IMG/VR virus record: IMGVR_UViG_3300020222_002989
Location: 1 to 38,361 of that record
Source: a virus
Reading direction: 5' to 3' (one strand)
DNA length: 38,361 nt
The notes beneath the pieces are model-generated. The model saw only the letters and a list, made by a program, of their open reading frames with translations. It was not told the origin of the DNA and searched no databases. Within the stretch, counting starts at the first letter, position 1. Every line of letters starts with the position of its first letter. Made by a program: the position numbers and the translations under genes. This document shows, in pieces, positions 8,762 through 16,023 of this stretch.

Positions 8762-9064
8762 TTACTCCGCCGAGACCCGGGTGATCTCCGCCGGGAGGTC
8801 CGTGATCACGGCCAGACCGCGCTCCACGGCCGTCTTGACCTGGGGAAGCAGCCGGGCAGCCGCCGGGATCTCCGGAGAGGTCTCCCCGGGCTGGAGGCGC
8901 ACCTGCTTCGGCTGATGAACCACGACCGGCTTGGCCTGCCCGGGCACCTGCTGGCGGACCACCGTGCAGGTACACTCCCCCGTGCGGGCGCACACCACGT
9001 CGTGCTCCAGGCAGAAGTCCAGCGGCAGGTGTTTGCTGGTGTTCGTGACGGTGATCTTCTTCAT
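8762..9064 (-). CDS. Hypothetical small Cys-containing protein next to tail sheath
   Basis: A 100-residue protein. I chose the ATG at 9064 because a good SD (GGAGGGA) lies 8 bases upstream; an ATG at 9121 would add 19 residues without an evident SD. Residues 16-31 hold four cysteines (FCLEHDVVCARTGECTC), a possible metal site or disulfide cluster. The rest is Pro/Val-rich and then helical. It lies between the tail completion gene and the sheath gene, so a role in tail assembly is likely, but I do not recognise a family. Confidence 0.65.
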   Translation of the reverse strand: MKKITVTNTSKHLPLDFCLEHDVVCARTGECTCTVVRQQVPGQAKPVVVHQPKQVRLQPGETSPEIPAAARLLPQVKTAVERGLAVITDLPAEITRVSAE

Positions 9065-9146
9065 GGGGTGCTTCCCTCCAGGCTCCATGCTCATGCTAGA
9101 GCACCAGGGGCAGACGAGCAAGATTTCCCGCTGGTTCCCCGCAACC

Positions 9147-10142
9147 TCACGAGGTGAGCACGCTCCTCTCCAGCAGGTTGTCCCCCTCGATGTTTCCTAG
9201 GATCATGTAGGGAGTCATGGCCGGGTAGACCAGATCGTCCGGAGCGTCCCGGATCACGGGGATTCCCCGCACGCGGAGCTGGAGGCTCCAGGCCATGATC
9301 TTCGCGTTGCCCACCACGTTCCCCTGCGTCGGGTCCTCGGAGATCTGAAGCTCGTACTCGTTCGTCTCCCCCGGGTACAGGTCCGGGTCTCCCTCCACGA
9401 CCAGGTACGGCCACTGCTCCACGCACTCCAGGAAGGCATCCAGCAGGTAGCTCGACTCCGTGATCCCTCCCACGTCGGAGCCCCCGGCGAGGATCGTGTC
9501 CAGGACCAGCATCCGGGTGACCTGGTTCCAGAAGAGCTGGCGGGGCAGCGTCGAGGATCGTTCCACGTCCTGGTTGTCCGGGAACCCGAACTCCCGGTCT
9601 CGAGGCCAGGACACCCTACGGAACACCACGCAGGGCACCGTGGCCAGAATGGTCGCCGTCGCCCCGGATTCCCCGTACTCCCCGCTCGTGGCCAGAGAGA
9701 CAGGCACGACCAGCTCCCGCTCCAGCCGGGCGATCAGCGCCTTGAGCACCCGCAGTTGCACGGGTTCCTTGCGTGGAGCGCGGAGCCCCCACCTCTGGTA
9801 GGTGTAAGCCCCAGAGAGAGTGGCCCGCTCCAGGGGCTGAACAGGAGTCGCTCCATCCGCCTGGAGGTTGGTGACCACGACGGCAACAGGAGGATGGCTC
9901 GCCTCCCGGTAGGCCCCCGTGTAGGTGGGGACCTTCACCCGGATCCGCGTCGAGCTCTCCACCCGGATGATCGAACAGGCGATTCCCCCGAACGTCACGG
10001 ACACCCGCACCGGCCACGCCACCAAGGGAACCGTCACGGTCCCGGTCTGCACCTGGAAGTTGGTCCCCGTGATCGTGACCCAGTTGTGCCCCGTGGCTGG
10101 GCCCACTGCGGGGGATATCTGTGTGATCGTCGGCTGCGCCAT
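9147..10142 (-). CDS. Tail completion/terminator-like protein with N-terminal IPT/TIG domain
   Basis: A 331-residue protein. Residues 4-115 follow the IPT/TIG immunoglobulin-like pattern: ITQISPAVGPATGHNWVTITG, VSVTFGG, STRIRVKVP, then VAVVVTN and a closing Y-T-Y-Q strand. The C-terminal two thirds have an alpha/beta character with a helix VQLRVLKALIARLERE and a later helix DAFLECVEQWPYLV. The gene lies between the neck protein gene and the sheath gene, the normal place of the tail terminator, so I infer that the C-terminal domain closes the tail tube while the TIG domain is displayed outward. TIG domains are known as decoration or carbohydrate-contact modules on virions. This is the first gene after the intrinsic terminator at 10186-10222, so it may be expressed separately from the head genes. 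Confidence 0.6.
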   Translation of the reverse strand: MAQPTITQISPAVGPATGHNWVTITGTNFQVQTGTVTVPLVAWPVRVSVTFGGIACSIIRVESSTRIRVKVPTYTGAYREASHPPVAVVVTNLQADGATPVQPLERATLSGAYTYQRWGLRAPRKEPVQLRVLKALIARLERELVVPVSLATSGEYGESGATATILATVPCVVFRRVSWPRDREFGFPDNQDVERSSTLPRQLFWNQVTRMLVLDTILAGGSDVGGITESSYLLDAFLECVEQWPYLVVEGDPDLYPGETNEYELQISEDPTQGNVVGNAKIMAWSLQLRVRGIPVIRDAPDDLVYPAMTPYMILGNIEGDNLLERSVLTS

Positions 10143-10185
10143 GGGATCCCGAAAGATCCTACCCCGTCGAGAGGAGAAGCGGAAT

Positions 10186-10222
10186 CAAAAAAAGAGAGGC
10201 CCAGGGGTAGGCTGGGCCTCTC
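10186..10222 (-). terminator. Rho-independent terminator between head/neck and tail genes
   Basis: On the minus strand a perfect 10-bp stem (GAGAGGCCCA / TGGGCCTCTC, 9-base loop) is followed directly by a run of seven T. It lies about 90 bases after the stop of the neck gene and 44 bases before the next gene. It should end, or attenuate, transcription of the head module. Confidence 0.85.
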
Positions 10223-10286
10223 ACAGGAGGGACCTCGACCGTGCAGGGTCAATGCAGAAGATCGAGGACGGGCAATGGCAAGGGAG

Positions 10287-10314
10287 ATGGTAGCAGTCCG
10301 AGACGGGAAGTCAA
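10287..10314 (-). promoter_or_regulatory. Candidate promoter upstream of the tail-module terminator
   Basis: Minus strand TTGACT (10309-10314), 16-base spacer, TACCAT (10287-10292). The -35 overlaps the end of the gene at 10311. A transcript starting here would cross the terminator at 10186-10222 before reaching the tail genes, so the pair could be an attenuation point. Matches to sigma70 are 5/6 and 4/6; no other support. Confidence 0.25.
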
Positions 10315-11042
10315 TCAGAAGAAGAGGAAGAGGGAAGCAGGAACGTGGCAACCCGTCTTCCCCCGTACTGCGAGGCGAAGCGGCCCAGGTGATCTCCCAG
10401 GTCCTGCGTGTACCTCTGGAAGAAACGCCCCACGTGCTCCGCCACCTCTCCCCAGACAGGAACCCTCGTGGGGGACAGCACGATGGGGCTCCCAGAAATC
10501 TCGATGTCGGGAAGGTGCCCTCGCTTGCCCTTGGGGTTCCCTCCCTCCCCCCGGCTCAAGGCCTGGAGGTAGCCCACCATCCGGTGCGTCCGGCGCAGGG
10601 ACACGACCGGCGGCGGACTCTCCAGGAAGTTGGCAAGCATCTGAAGAGATTTCCCTCGCCAATCCCGCGCCGCGGGCTTGATCCGGATGGTGTAGACCCG
10701 GAGATGCTTGGACGGGATAGCGTCCATGGAGACTTGCACGTTTTGCGCGAATTGCTCGTAGCTCCGGTCAATCCACTGCGGGGCGGGATCCCAGGGCGGG
10801 TTCACGGCGCCCGGGGCCTTGCCCTGCCGCTTGGACTGCGCCGTGATCAGGTGGTCCCGCTGCTCGTACCGGCGATATCCCCGACGGACAGCGGCGCCGA
10901 TCTTGCGGGCCATGTTGTAGGCGGCGCGGCTGTTCATCTCCGCGAGGGCCCCGCGACCCAGGTCCCGCGCACAGGCCACGAACTGGTCGATGACCCGCTG
11001 GAACTCGCGCTCCCCCTTCTCGGTGATGACCCCGTGGGCCAT
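10311..11042 (-). CDS. Neck / head-tail joining protein (hypothetical)
   Basis: A 243-residue, basic, mainly helical protein at the N-terminus (REFQRVIDQFVACARDLGRG, RAAYNMARKIGAAVRRGYRRY), then a mixed region and a C-terminal helix (AEHVGRFFQRYTQDLGDHL). It ends in a Ser-rich tail. Head-tail joining proteins of the HK97 gp10 / minor tail group have a similar basic N-terminal helix pair and occupy this slot between the connector and tail terminator genes. I assign the role from position. The intrinsic terminator follows about 90 bases downstream. Confidence 0.55.
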   Translation of the reverse strand: MAHGVITEKGEREFQRVIDQFVACARDLGRGALAEMNSRAAYNMARKIGAAVRRGYRRYEQRDHLITAQSKRQGKAPGAVNPPWDPAPQWIDRSYEQFAQNVQVSMDAIPSKHLRVYTIRIKPAARDWRGKSLQMLANFLESPPPVVSLRRTHRMVGYLQALSRGEGGNPKGKRGHLPDIEISGSPIVLSPTRVPVWGEVAEHVGRFFQRYTQDLGDHLGRFASQYGGRRVATFLLPSSSSSD

Positions 11043-11054
11043 GATCGGTACCGG

Positions 11055-11567
11055 TCACGCGGCCAGGGGATATGCCGTGCGCTCCGTCGTGTAGACGATG
11101 TGCAGGTCATATCCGTCGGGGCCCATGCCCCAGGAAGCCGGGAGCACGGCGTAGATGAAGAGGGGTTTCTGCGGCGTGAGGATCACTCTCCCACGCTGCT
11201 CGAGTCGGGAGATCCTGTCCTCGGCTTTCAGCAGGCAGTTGCCCGTCGTCGAGCTGAGAAGGCTCAACCGGGACAGATCCTTCCGGTGCAGGACCAGCAC
11301 GGTGGTCCCCACGGGATCGTTCCCCGTGAAGATCATCCGGAGCTCCTCGTAGGTCCGCATCTCCACCTGGCAAGGCACCCGAACGGCGGCCAGCTCCCGC
11401 CGCGGAGACGTGCGCACGCCGGCCTGATCGTAGCCCACGGGCTCCCGCAGGATGTCGTCGTACCCCGCCGTCGGTGCCCCAGGAGGATCCACGGCCCGGG
11501 TCGTGGCCAGGTCCAGCCGATGGATCACGGCGGTGACCGGGAACAGGAGAGGAACACGGATGGCCAC
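11055..11567 (-). CDS. Head closure / connector protein (hypothetical)
   Basis: A 170-residue protein starting with GTG at 11567. It is strand-rich: IRVPLLFPVTAVIHRLD, VRVPCQVEMRTYEELRMIFTG, TTVLVLHRKDL, RVILTPQKPLFIYAVLPASWG and DLHIVYTTERT. Small beta-barrel head-closure proteins (SPP1 gp16 type) have this size and place after the adaptor, which is why I propose that role. The SD region is a polypurine pentamer repeat (AGAGA x4 on the minus strand, 11574-11593) six bases before the GTG. Confidence 0.5.
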   Translation of the reverse strand: MAIRVPLLFPVTAVIHRLDLATTRAVDPPGAPTAGYDDILREPVGYDQAGVRTSPRRELAAVRVPCQVEMRTYEELRMIFTGNDPVGTTVLVLHRKDLSRLSLLSSTTGNCLLKAEDRISRLEQRGRVILTPQKPLFIYAVLPASWGMGPDGYDLHIVYTTERTAYPLAA

Positions 11568-11573
11568 GGGATT

Positions 11574-11593
11574 TCTCTTCTCTTCTCTTCTCT
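11574..11593 (-). repeat. AGAGA x4 pentamer repeat in the SD region
   Basis: Four perfect TCTCT units on the plus strand (AGAGA on the minus strand) directly precede the GTG start at 11567 and must act as its SD. Slippage by one unit would alter SD-start geometry without touching the coding frame. Confidence 0.6.
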
Positions 11594-11602
11594 TCCCCTC
11601 TC

Positions 11603-11956
11603 TTACTTCTTGGGGATGTTGTGCCCGGCCGCTCGCGCCTTGGAGATCTGAATCGCCCGCTCCTGCGCTCGCGCCTTCTCATAGGTATCGTGCGTACCCA
11701 GCTTCTTCTTTCCCTTGCTGTCGTACAACACCCACTTCTTGCCTTCCTTGCGGATCACCTTCCCCACGGTCCCTGCACCAGCCGTCTCCGGGAACCCCAC
11801 GGGGAATCCGGCAGCCTCACCGGTCTGGATCTGGACGGGGTCCACAGACACCCTCGCCATCTGGTCGAGCGGAGGACAAGGAAGCGCATCAGGGTCCAGG
11901 TTCGAGAACCCGAGCACCTGATCACAAGGGCTCTGGAAGTCTGGGAGTCTGGCCAT
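11603..11956 (-). CDS. Hypothetical protein with basic KKWVLYDSKGKKKLG-type C-terminal motif
   Basis: A 117-residue protein. The start ATG at 11956 has a clear SD (GAGGAG) 9 bases upstream; the much longer open frame before it is antisense-like. The first 70 residues are Pro-rich and low in secondary structure. Residues 75-117 hold KWVLYDSKGKKKLGTHDTYEKARAQE followed by a helix, a small strand-turn-strand-helix module often found at the end of phage head or regulatory proteins, whose function is not established. It lies between the connector and head-closure genes. I cannot name a function. Confidence 0.65.
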   Translation of the reverse strand: MARLPDFQSPCDQVLGFSNLDPDALPCPPLDQMARVSVDPVQIQTGEAAGFPVGFPETAGAGTVGKVIRKEGKKWVLYDSKGKKKLGTHDTYEKARAQERAIQISKARAAGHNIPKK

Positions 11957-11979
11957 CTGGTGATCTCCTCGATCTCCTA

Positions 11980-12001
11980 CCCCCCAACCCCCCAACCCCC
12001 C
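11980..12001 (-). repeat. G-tract array (three G6 runs) in 5' leader
   Basis: The minus strand, and so the mRNA, carries G6-TT-G6-TT-G6 just before the SD of the gene starting at 11956, with another GG nearby. Such runs can fold into a G-quadruplex; that is a structural possibility, not shown here. Confidence 0.5.
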
Positions 12002-12006
12002 TTTTC

Positions 12007-13113
12007 CTACAGGTCGGCGTGCTCCTTCCCCGAGTAGTCCGATGTCACGGGCTTGGCGAACCGCAGCAGGAGCCTGTCCAGGTACGGGTCTCCCGTCGGG
12101 GAATCCGGAGCGACGGTCATTCCCGATCCACTGCCGAGCTTGATGGACTGGTCCCGCGTCTTGTACTCCCGGATCGACCCGGGAGACCAGACGGTCGGGT
12201 TGCTCATCGTCGGGTCCTCGATGGACCGGGACACCAGCGTGGCCACCACGCGCTGGACCTCGGGGGGAATCTTCCCGAGAGGAACCCGCTCCCCTGATGC
12301 GTGCGGCTCGGGATCGGTAAAGCCCCAGACCCCGCTGATCTGGATGTTCTGCCGGCCCCAGGGCCACTGGAACGATCCCAGGATAGCCACCGGGTCTGTC
12401 CAGCCCGTGACCTCCAGCTTGGGGTTGTACCGGTCGTCCTCTCCAGGGATCTTGCCGTCGAGATGCCGGTTGTACACCCGGTAATACTGGTCGTCGTAGG
12501 CGAAGGTGACCTCCTCTCCGGAGGTATCCTTCCAGACGGCCTGCACCTGATCGGTGCACAGGATGGCCTCGGGAAGGAGCAGCACCGGGGTGTCCCGCCC
12601 GGCCACGTTGATCGTCAGGTACCGGGCGCCGAAGATCCTGCCCAGCTTCTCCTCGACGTCCCGGGACCACTGGTCGATGTACCGGTGCAGGGCCTGCCGA
12701 GTCGTCCCTGCCCCGATGAAGGACTCGTCGTACATCCTCCGCGTGGAGACTAGGCCATGGTACTGCGTCCCGGTGATCCACTCGACGGGGTCCAGGAGCT
12801 CGAACTCGAACACGGCCACGTGCGTCGGCCCGCCGACGGACATCACGAACCGGCAGGTGACCCGGTGCGTGCCCACGTTCCAGGAAGCCGTCGAGCCCGT
12901 CGGGATCACGTACCGCCCGGTCCCCAGCTTGTGCGTGCTCGCCACAAAGGAAGTGGAAGCGACCCGGTTGACCAGCGCGGAACCCCCACCGAGAACCTGG
13001 TCGATCTGAAACGTCCCCGAGACCAGGTCCTGCAGGTGCTCCATCCAGCGGCAGCACAGGTACAGATGGGGATTGGCGAGAGTGGACTGCTCTCCCTGGG
13101 CAAGACCGTACAT
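12007..13113 (-). CDS. Head-tail adaptor/connector protein
   Basis: A 368-residue protein. The N-terminal half is beta-rich (TGRYVIPTGSTASWN, THRVTCRFVMSVGGPTHVAVFEFELLDP). The centre has YHGLVSTRRMY and a helix TRQALHRYIDQWSRDVEEKLGR. The C-terminal third has a strand pair ending in ISGVWGFTDPEP, then a helix PEVQRVVATLVSRSIEDP, a charged stretch REYKTRDQSIKLG and a last helix DPYLDRLLLRFAKP. That C-terminal course is the one seen in gp6/gp15-type connectors, which bind beneath the portal. It lies after the capsid genes and before the head closure gene. It is longer than typical connectors (100-200 residues), with the extra length at the N-terminus. Confidence 0.6.
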   Translation of the reverse strand: MYGLAQGEQSTLANPHLYLCCRWMEHLQDLVSGTFQIDQVLGGGSALVNRVASTSFVASTHKLGTGRYVIPTGSTASWNVGTHRVTCRFVMSVGGPTHVAVFEFELLDPVEWITGTQYHGLVSTRRMYDESFIGAGTTRQALHRYIDQWSRDVEEKLGRIFGARYLTINVAGRDTPVLLLPEAILCTDQVQAVWKDTSGEEVTFAYDDQYYRVYNRHLDGKIPGEDDRYNPKLEVTGWTDPVAILGSFQWPWGRQNIQISGVWGFTDPEPHASGERVPLGKIPPEVQRVVATLVSRSIEDPTMSNPTVWSPGSIREYKTRDQSIKLGSGSGMTVAPDSPTGDPYLDRLLLRFAKPVTSDYSGKEHADL

Positions 13114-13146
13114 GGCTGAAAGCTTACCTCATCCTCTTGGGGAGGG

Positions 13147-13497
13147 CTATCTTCTCCGGGGGGGAGTCCTCATCGGCCGGACCTCCACCTGGGATCGTCC
13201 TCGGTTCCCCGAGGGTCTCTCTGATTCCGACTCCAGATCTTTCCGGCGCATGAACGACTTCAGGTCCCGTTGCACGGCCATCAACCGGTTCGCGGCGATG
13301 GCGCCCCCGTTGTTGTAGAGCATCTCCAGGGCGCGGAACGCCCGTCGGGGATCGTGGAACACGATCTCGTGCTTGCCCTTCCCCACCCGTCGGGCATCCA
13401 CGTAGGGTAGCCCACAGGCGGCGACGAACACGGCCACGTCCAGGTTCCAAGTCGTGACCTCGTCCCCGTCGTAGATGACCGTCGCCGTGTGATCCAT
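13147..13497 (-). CDS. Small protein with DUF5659-like domain
   Basis: A 116-residue protein. Residues 15-82 (TWNLDVAVFVAACG, then KHEIVFHDPRRAFRALEMLYN, and AANRLMAVQRDLKSFM) fit the pattern of the DUF5659 family, small proteins frequent in phage structural operons: a hydrophobic helix, a strand with F-x-D, then helices ending in L-K. Their function is unknown. The C-terminal 35 residues are Arg/Ser/Pro-rich and disordered. The start overlaps no SD of note and lies 14 bases after the previous stop, so coupling is likely. Confidence 0.6.
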   Translation of the reverse strand: MDHTATVIYDGDEVTTWNLDVAVFVAACGLPYVDARRVGKGKHEIVFHDPRRAFRALEMLYNNGGAIAANRLMAVQRDLKSFMRRKDLESESERPSGNRGRSQVEVRPMRTPPRRR

Positions 13498-13511
13498 TCA
13501 GGGGACCCGAT

Positions 13512-14495
13512 TCAGTCGTCGACGTCCATCCGCCCACGAGACACGATGGGGTCTCCGGACTCCTCGTCCGTGTCCTCGACCAGCGCCTGCCGGCGAGCCC
13601 GCGATGTTCCGCGCCCCTTGCTCGCCTCGGCCCGCTGGATGTCCTCCATCACGTCCGGCGCGGTCCCGTTCATGACCCTGGCAGACAGGTCCTCGGGATT
13701 GTTCCTTCCCCGAGGGGGTTCAACTCCAGCCTCACCGGAGTCCTCCAGGGTGGCTGCGGGTGGGGGTGGGGGCTCCTGGAGGAGGGCTTGCCTCCGGGCG
13801 CGGGCGGCCGGCGACGTGTCCACGCTGGGTCCTTGGAGGTGCGCCTCCGCGCCGCGAAGCAGGGATGGGGCCTCGCGGACGGCGGGCCCGGTGTCACCGC
13901 CCTTCATGCCCGGCAAGCGGGAGGCCTTGGCGGCCGTGGACATCCGGACGAGCGCCGGGTCTTGCCCGGCCAGCACGCGCTCCCGGGCCCGCTGCTCCGC
14001 CTCGTCGATGGCCTGGCGCTCGGTCGGCGTGACCACGTCGAAGAGGGCCGGCGCTCGCGGGTTGTCCCCGGACTGGCGGTGCGAGAGCACGGCGATGCCC
14101 ACGCTGCGCGGGACCTCGATCCACTCGGGGATGTCCCCGGGCAGTCCGGTTCCGCCCTGGATAGGCCGGGGCAGGCTCGTCACGCTCTCGACCTGGACGA
14201 ATTGGCCCGCGTCTGCGTCCCACCGGGGCCGCTTGGTGGCCCTGGGGCGGGTGATCTCCGGGACGGACGCCCGCTGCACGAGCTGACCGGCGGCCGGGTC
14301 GTAGGGCTTCAGCCGGACGAACACCGTCTCGCACCCGGCGAAGAGTTCCTCGGCGGTGCCGGACGCGAACGGCTGGGATGTCCCCTCGAACTGCTCGAGC
14401 AGCTCCAGCGCACGCATCCGATCCCCCTTGGCGATGGCCAGGCGGATCTGATCGATGACAGAAGAAGGAGGGGAATGGGACTGGTTCTGGGACAT
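13512..14495 (-). CDS. Hypothetical head-region protein, Pro/Ala-rich
   Basis: A 327-residue protein with no family I recognise. Residues 10-40 form helices (SVIDQIRLAIAKGDRMRALELLEQF) and residues 45-75 a strand pair with FAGCETVFVRLKPYDP. A second similar stretch follows (DADAGQFVQVESVTSLPRP), so YDPAAGQLVQRASV and DADAGQFVQVESV look like two copies of a short repeat. The C-terminal half is Pro/Arg/Ala-rich and likely disordered (residues 190-327). The gene sits after the decoration-like gene and before the connector set. It is preceded by the structured leader at 14496-14534. Confidence 0.6.
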   Translation of the reverse strand: MSQNQSHSPPSSVIDQIRLAIAKGDRMRALELLEQFEGTSQPFASGTAEELFAGCETVFVRLKPYDPAAGQLVQRASVPEITRPRATKRPRWDADAGQFVQVESVTSLPRPIQGGTGLPGDIPEWIEVPRSVGIAVLSHRQSGDNPRAPALFDVVTPTERQAIDEAEQRARERVLAGQDPALVRMSTAAKASRLPGMKGGDTGPAVREAPSLLRGAEAHLQGPSVDTSPAARARRQALLQEPPPPPAATLEDSGEAGVEPPRGRNNPEDLSARVMNGTAPDVMEDIQRAEASKGRGTSRARRQALVEDTDEESGDPIVSRGRMDVDD

Positions 14496-14534
14496 GGGAG
14501 CCTCCGTTGAACGTTGTCAGGGGTCCGTGACCCC
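14496..14534 (-). promoter_or_regulatory. Structured 5' leader, copy 2 (hairpin + linker + SD)
   Basis: On the minus strand a 6-bp hairpin (GGGGTC / GACCCC, 3-base loop, 14520-14534) is followed by TGACAACGTTCAA, an SD (CGGAGG) and the ATG at 14495. Stem base to ATG is the same distance as in copy 1 at 5848-5888, while the stem bases differ but still pair. Confidence 0.55.
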
Positions 14535-14560
14535 GCGGGAGAGGCTGTCGTGGAGGTCGA

Positions 14561-14926
14561 TCAGATGTAGTAGAACGAGAGCTCCACGTTGGTGAACCCG
14601 GACAGGTCCGCGCCGTTCGCGAACTCGACGCCCGTGGCCGGGTTGATGACCATGAGCCGGTCGTTGGCGCGGTCCCAGTGCAGGAGCGCCCAGGTTCCGC
14701 CGGCGGCGTTCTCCACGATCTTGTCCGGGATCTCGATGACCGTGACCCCGGTGAACGCGGAGATGCCCTGGATCGTGCCCCCGGCCGTGTTGGCGAAGGA
14801 GGCGTACCCTCCCGCGTTGGCCGGGTAGCTGTTGTCCAGGTCGAAGTCCAGCCGGCCCATGCTCTGGACCTTGAGGGGCGCCCGCAGGCCCTGGGTCCCG
14901 GTGGCGGCAGCGTTCGTGATGGCCAT
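14561..14926 (-). CDS. Capsid decoration / head stabilisation protein (putative)
   Basis: A 121-residue protein rich in Ala, Gly and beta strands. It opens with MAITNAAATGTQGLRAPLKV, has a segment LDFDLDNSYPANAGGYASFA, and ends with strands VEIP-like (VTVIEIPDKIV), RLMVINPATG and VELSFYYI. Small beta proteins of this size directly after the major capsid gene are usually head decoration proteins that bind capsid symmetry points; the DNSYPxGG segment also occurs in that class. The start has a strong SD (GGGAGGAG) and is preceded by a 9-bp perfect dyad at 14944-14963. Family assignment is by pattern and place. Confidence 0.65.
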   Translation of the reverse strand: MAITNAAATGTQGLRAPLKVQSMGRLDFDLDNSYPANAGGYASFANTAGGTIQGISAFTGVTVIEIPDKIVENAAGGTWALLHWDRANDRLMVINPATGVEFANGADLSGFTNVELSFYYI

Positions 14927-14943
14927 GTTCTCACTCCTCCCAA

Positions 14944-14963
14944 GGGTTCCCCACGGGGAACCC
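14944..14963 (-). promoter_or_regulatory. Perfect 9-bp hairpin before the decoration gene
   Basis: GGGTTCCCC / GGGGAACCC with a 2-base centre, ending 17 bases before the ATG at 14926. There is no T-run after it, so it is not a standard terminator; it may protect or pause the mRNA between the capsid and decoration genes. Confidence 0.5.
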
Positions 14964-15008
14964 CATCGGGTTCAAAGGCACTGGTTCCCCCCTACCAGGG
15001 TCCCATTT

Positions 15009-15026
15009 CCCAGGGTTACCCCTGGG
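15009..15026 (-). promoter_or_regulatory. Hairpin just after the major capsid gene
   Basis: CCCAGGG / CCCTGGG, 4-base loop, starting 7 bases after the capsid stop at 15034. No T-run follows. Possible 3' stabiliser of the capsid message or weak terminator. Confidence 0.4.
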
Positions 15027-15033
15027 CCAGGGA

Positions 15034-15981
15034 TTACCCGTTGACCTGCGTGGTCTGGACCACCATCGGCTCGTGCTCGTACTGCTGGGCGTAGGTGATG
15101 GTCATGACCACGGTCCACACGTCCTCCCGGATGGCGTACTCCGAGCGGACGACGAGGTTCTCCTCGACGGCGTAGATCATGTTCTTCGGGTCGAGGTACA
15201 GGACCACCGTCTCGTTGAGCCCGCCGCCCAGGTTGCCCGGCATCAGGGGGACCTTGACCACCGGGACGTCGTCGTACATCAGGGGCCGCTTGTCCACCAC
15301 GTGGGAGTCGCCCAGGCCACCGATGCGGAGCCCGAGCTCGCGCCGGTAGGCGGCGTGGGCGTTCCGGTTCGTGAGGAACACGGCCCGCTCCTCGACGTCC
15401 TCGAACGCCAGGGGCATGGTCAGGATCGTGGTGTCCAGCACGTCGCCGGACAGGTCCACGTTGCCAGCCGGGAACACGTTCGTGGTGGCCAGCGCCCGCA
15501 TGCCGTTGGCCTGCCGGAGCCACGGGGTGGCGCCGGTGACCGTGTTGCCGTTGAGCAGCTTGTCGCCGATGTCCCGCTTCACGTGCAGAGCCAGGTAGGC
15601 GAGCATCGTGTTCTTGAACGCGGGGCCCTCGACCTGTCGGCGGAGCACCTCCTCGGGGAAGTCCACCTGGCACTTGCCCTTGAAGGTGGTCAGGATGACC
15701 TGGCCGAACCCGGGTCGCACGCGCTGCGCGATCGTGAGGGCCTGCGACTCGACGGCGGGGTGCATCACGTTCCCGCCGAAGGTGGTCATCTTGGGGATCT
15801 CCCGCTGGTTCCTCCCGATGGTCATGGTCCGGACCAGCGGGAGGAGCGTGTCCTTCACGATCATGATGACGAGGAAGCGGTTGACCTGCTCCCGGACCTC
15901 GGCTCCACCGGCGGCAAGGTCGGCCACGGCCATGTCGGCCTTGGCGACCACGGCCTGGATCAGCTCTCGGTTCTCCTTCAT
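15034..15981 (-). CDS. Major capsid protein (HK97 fold)
   Basis: A 315-residue protein. The course fits HK97-fold capsid subunits: an N-terminal helix, then PLVRTMTIGRNQREIPKM (N-arm/E-loop entry), ILTTFKGKCQVDFPEEVLRRQ followed by a long spine helix FKNTMLAYLALHVKRDIGDKLLNGN, an A-domain with GDVLDTTILTM and FLTNRNAHAAYRRELG, then a strand-rich end including DDVPVVKVPLMPG, NMIYAVEENLVVRSEY and WTVVMTITYAQQYEHEPM. Place after protease and scaffold genes and before a decoration protein supports this. The capsid would assemble on the portal and be matured by the XkdF-like protease. The start at 15981 has a GGAGAGG SD. Confidence 0.88.
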   Translation of the reverse strand: MKENRELIQAVVAKADMAVADLAAGGAEVREQVNRFLVIMIVKDTLLPLVRTMTIGRNQREIPKMTTFGGNVMHPAVESQALTIAQRVRPGFGQVILTTFKGKCQVDFPEEVLRRQVEGPAFKNTMLAYLALHVKRDIGDKLLNGNTVTGATPWLRQANGMRALATTNVFPAGNVDLSGDVLDTTILTMPLAFEDVEERAVFLTNRNAHAAYRRELGLRIGGLGDSHVVDKRPLMYDDVPVVKVPLMPGNLGGGLNETVVLYLDPKNMIYAVEENLVVRSEYAIREDVWTVVMTITYAQQYEHEPMVVQTTQVNG

Positions 15982-16023
15982 GGTGCGTCCCTCTCCGTCA
16001 GCTCGTTGGTGAGAGCCCCGTGG

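Noticed and set aside
11603-13057. Long minus-strand frame extending the 11603-11956 gene upstream
   Set aside because: The extension overlaps the connector gene out of frame and is Arg/Gly/Pro-rich; the start at 11956 has a clear SD.
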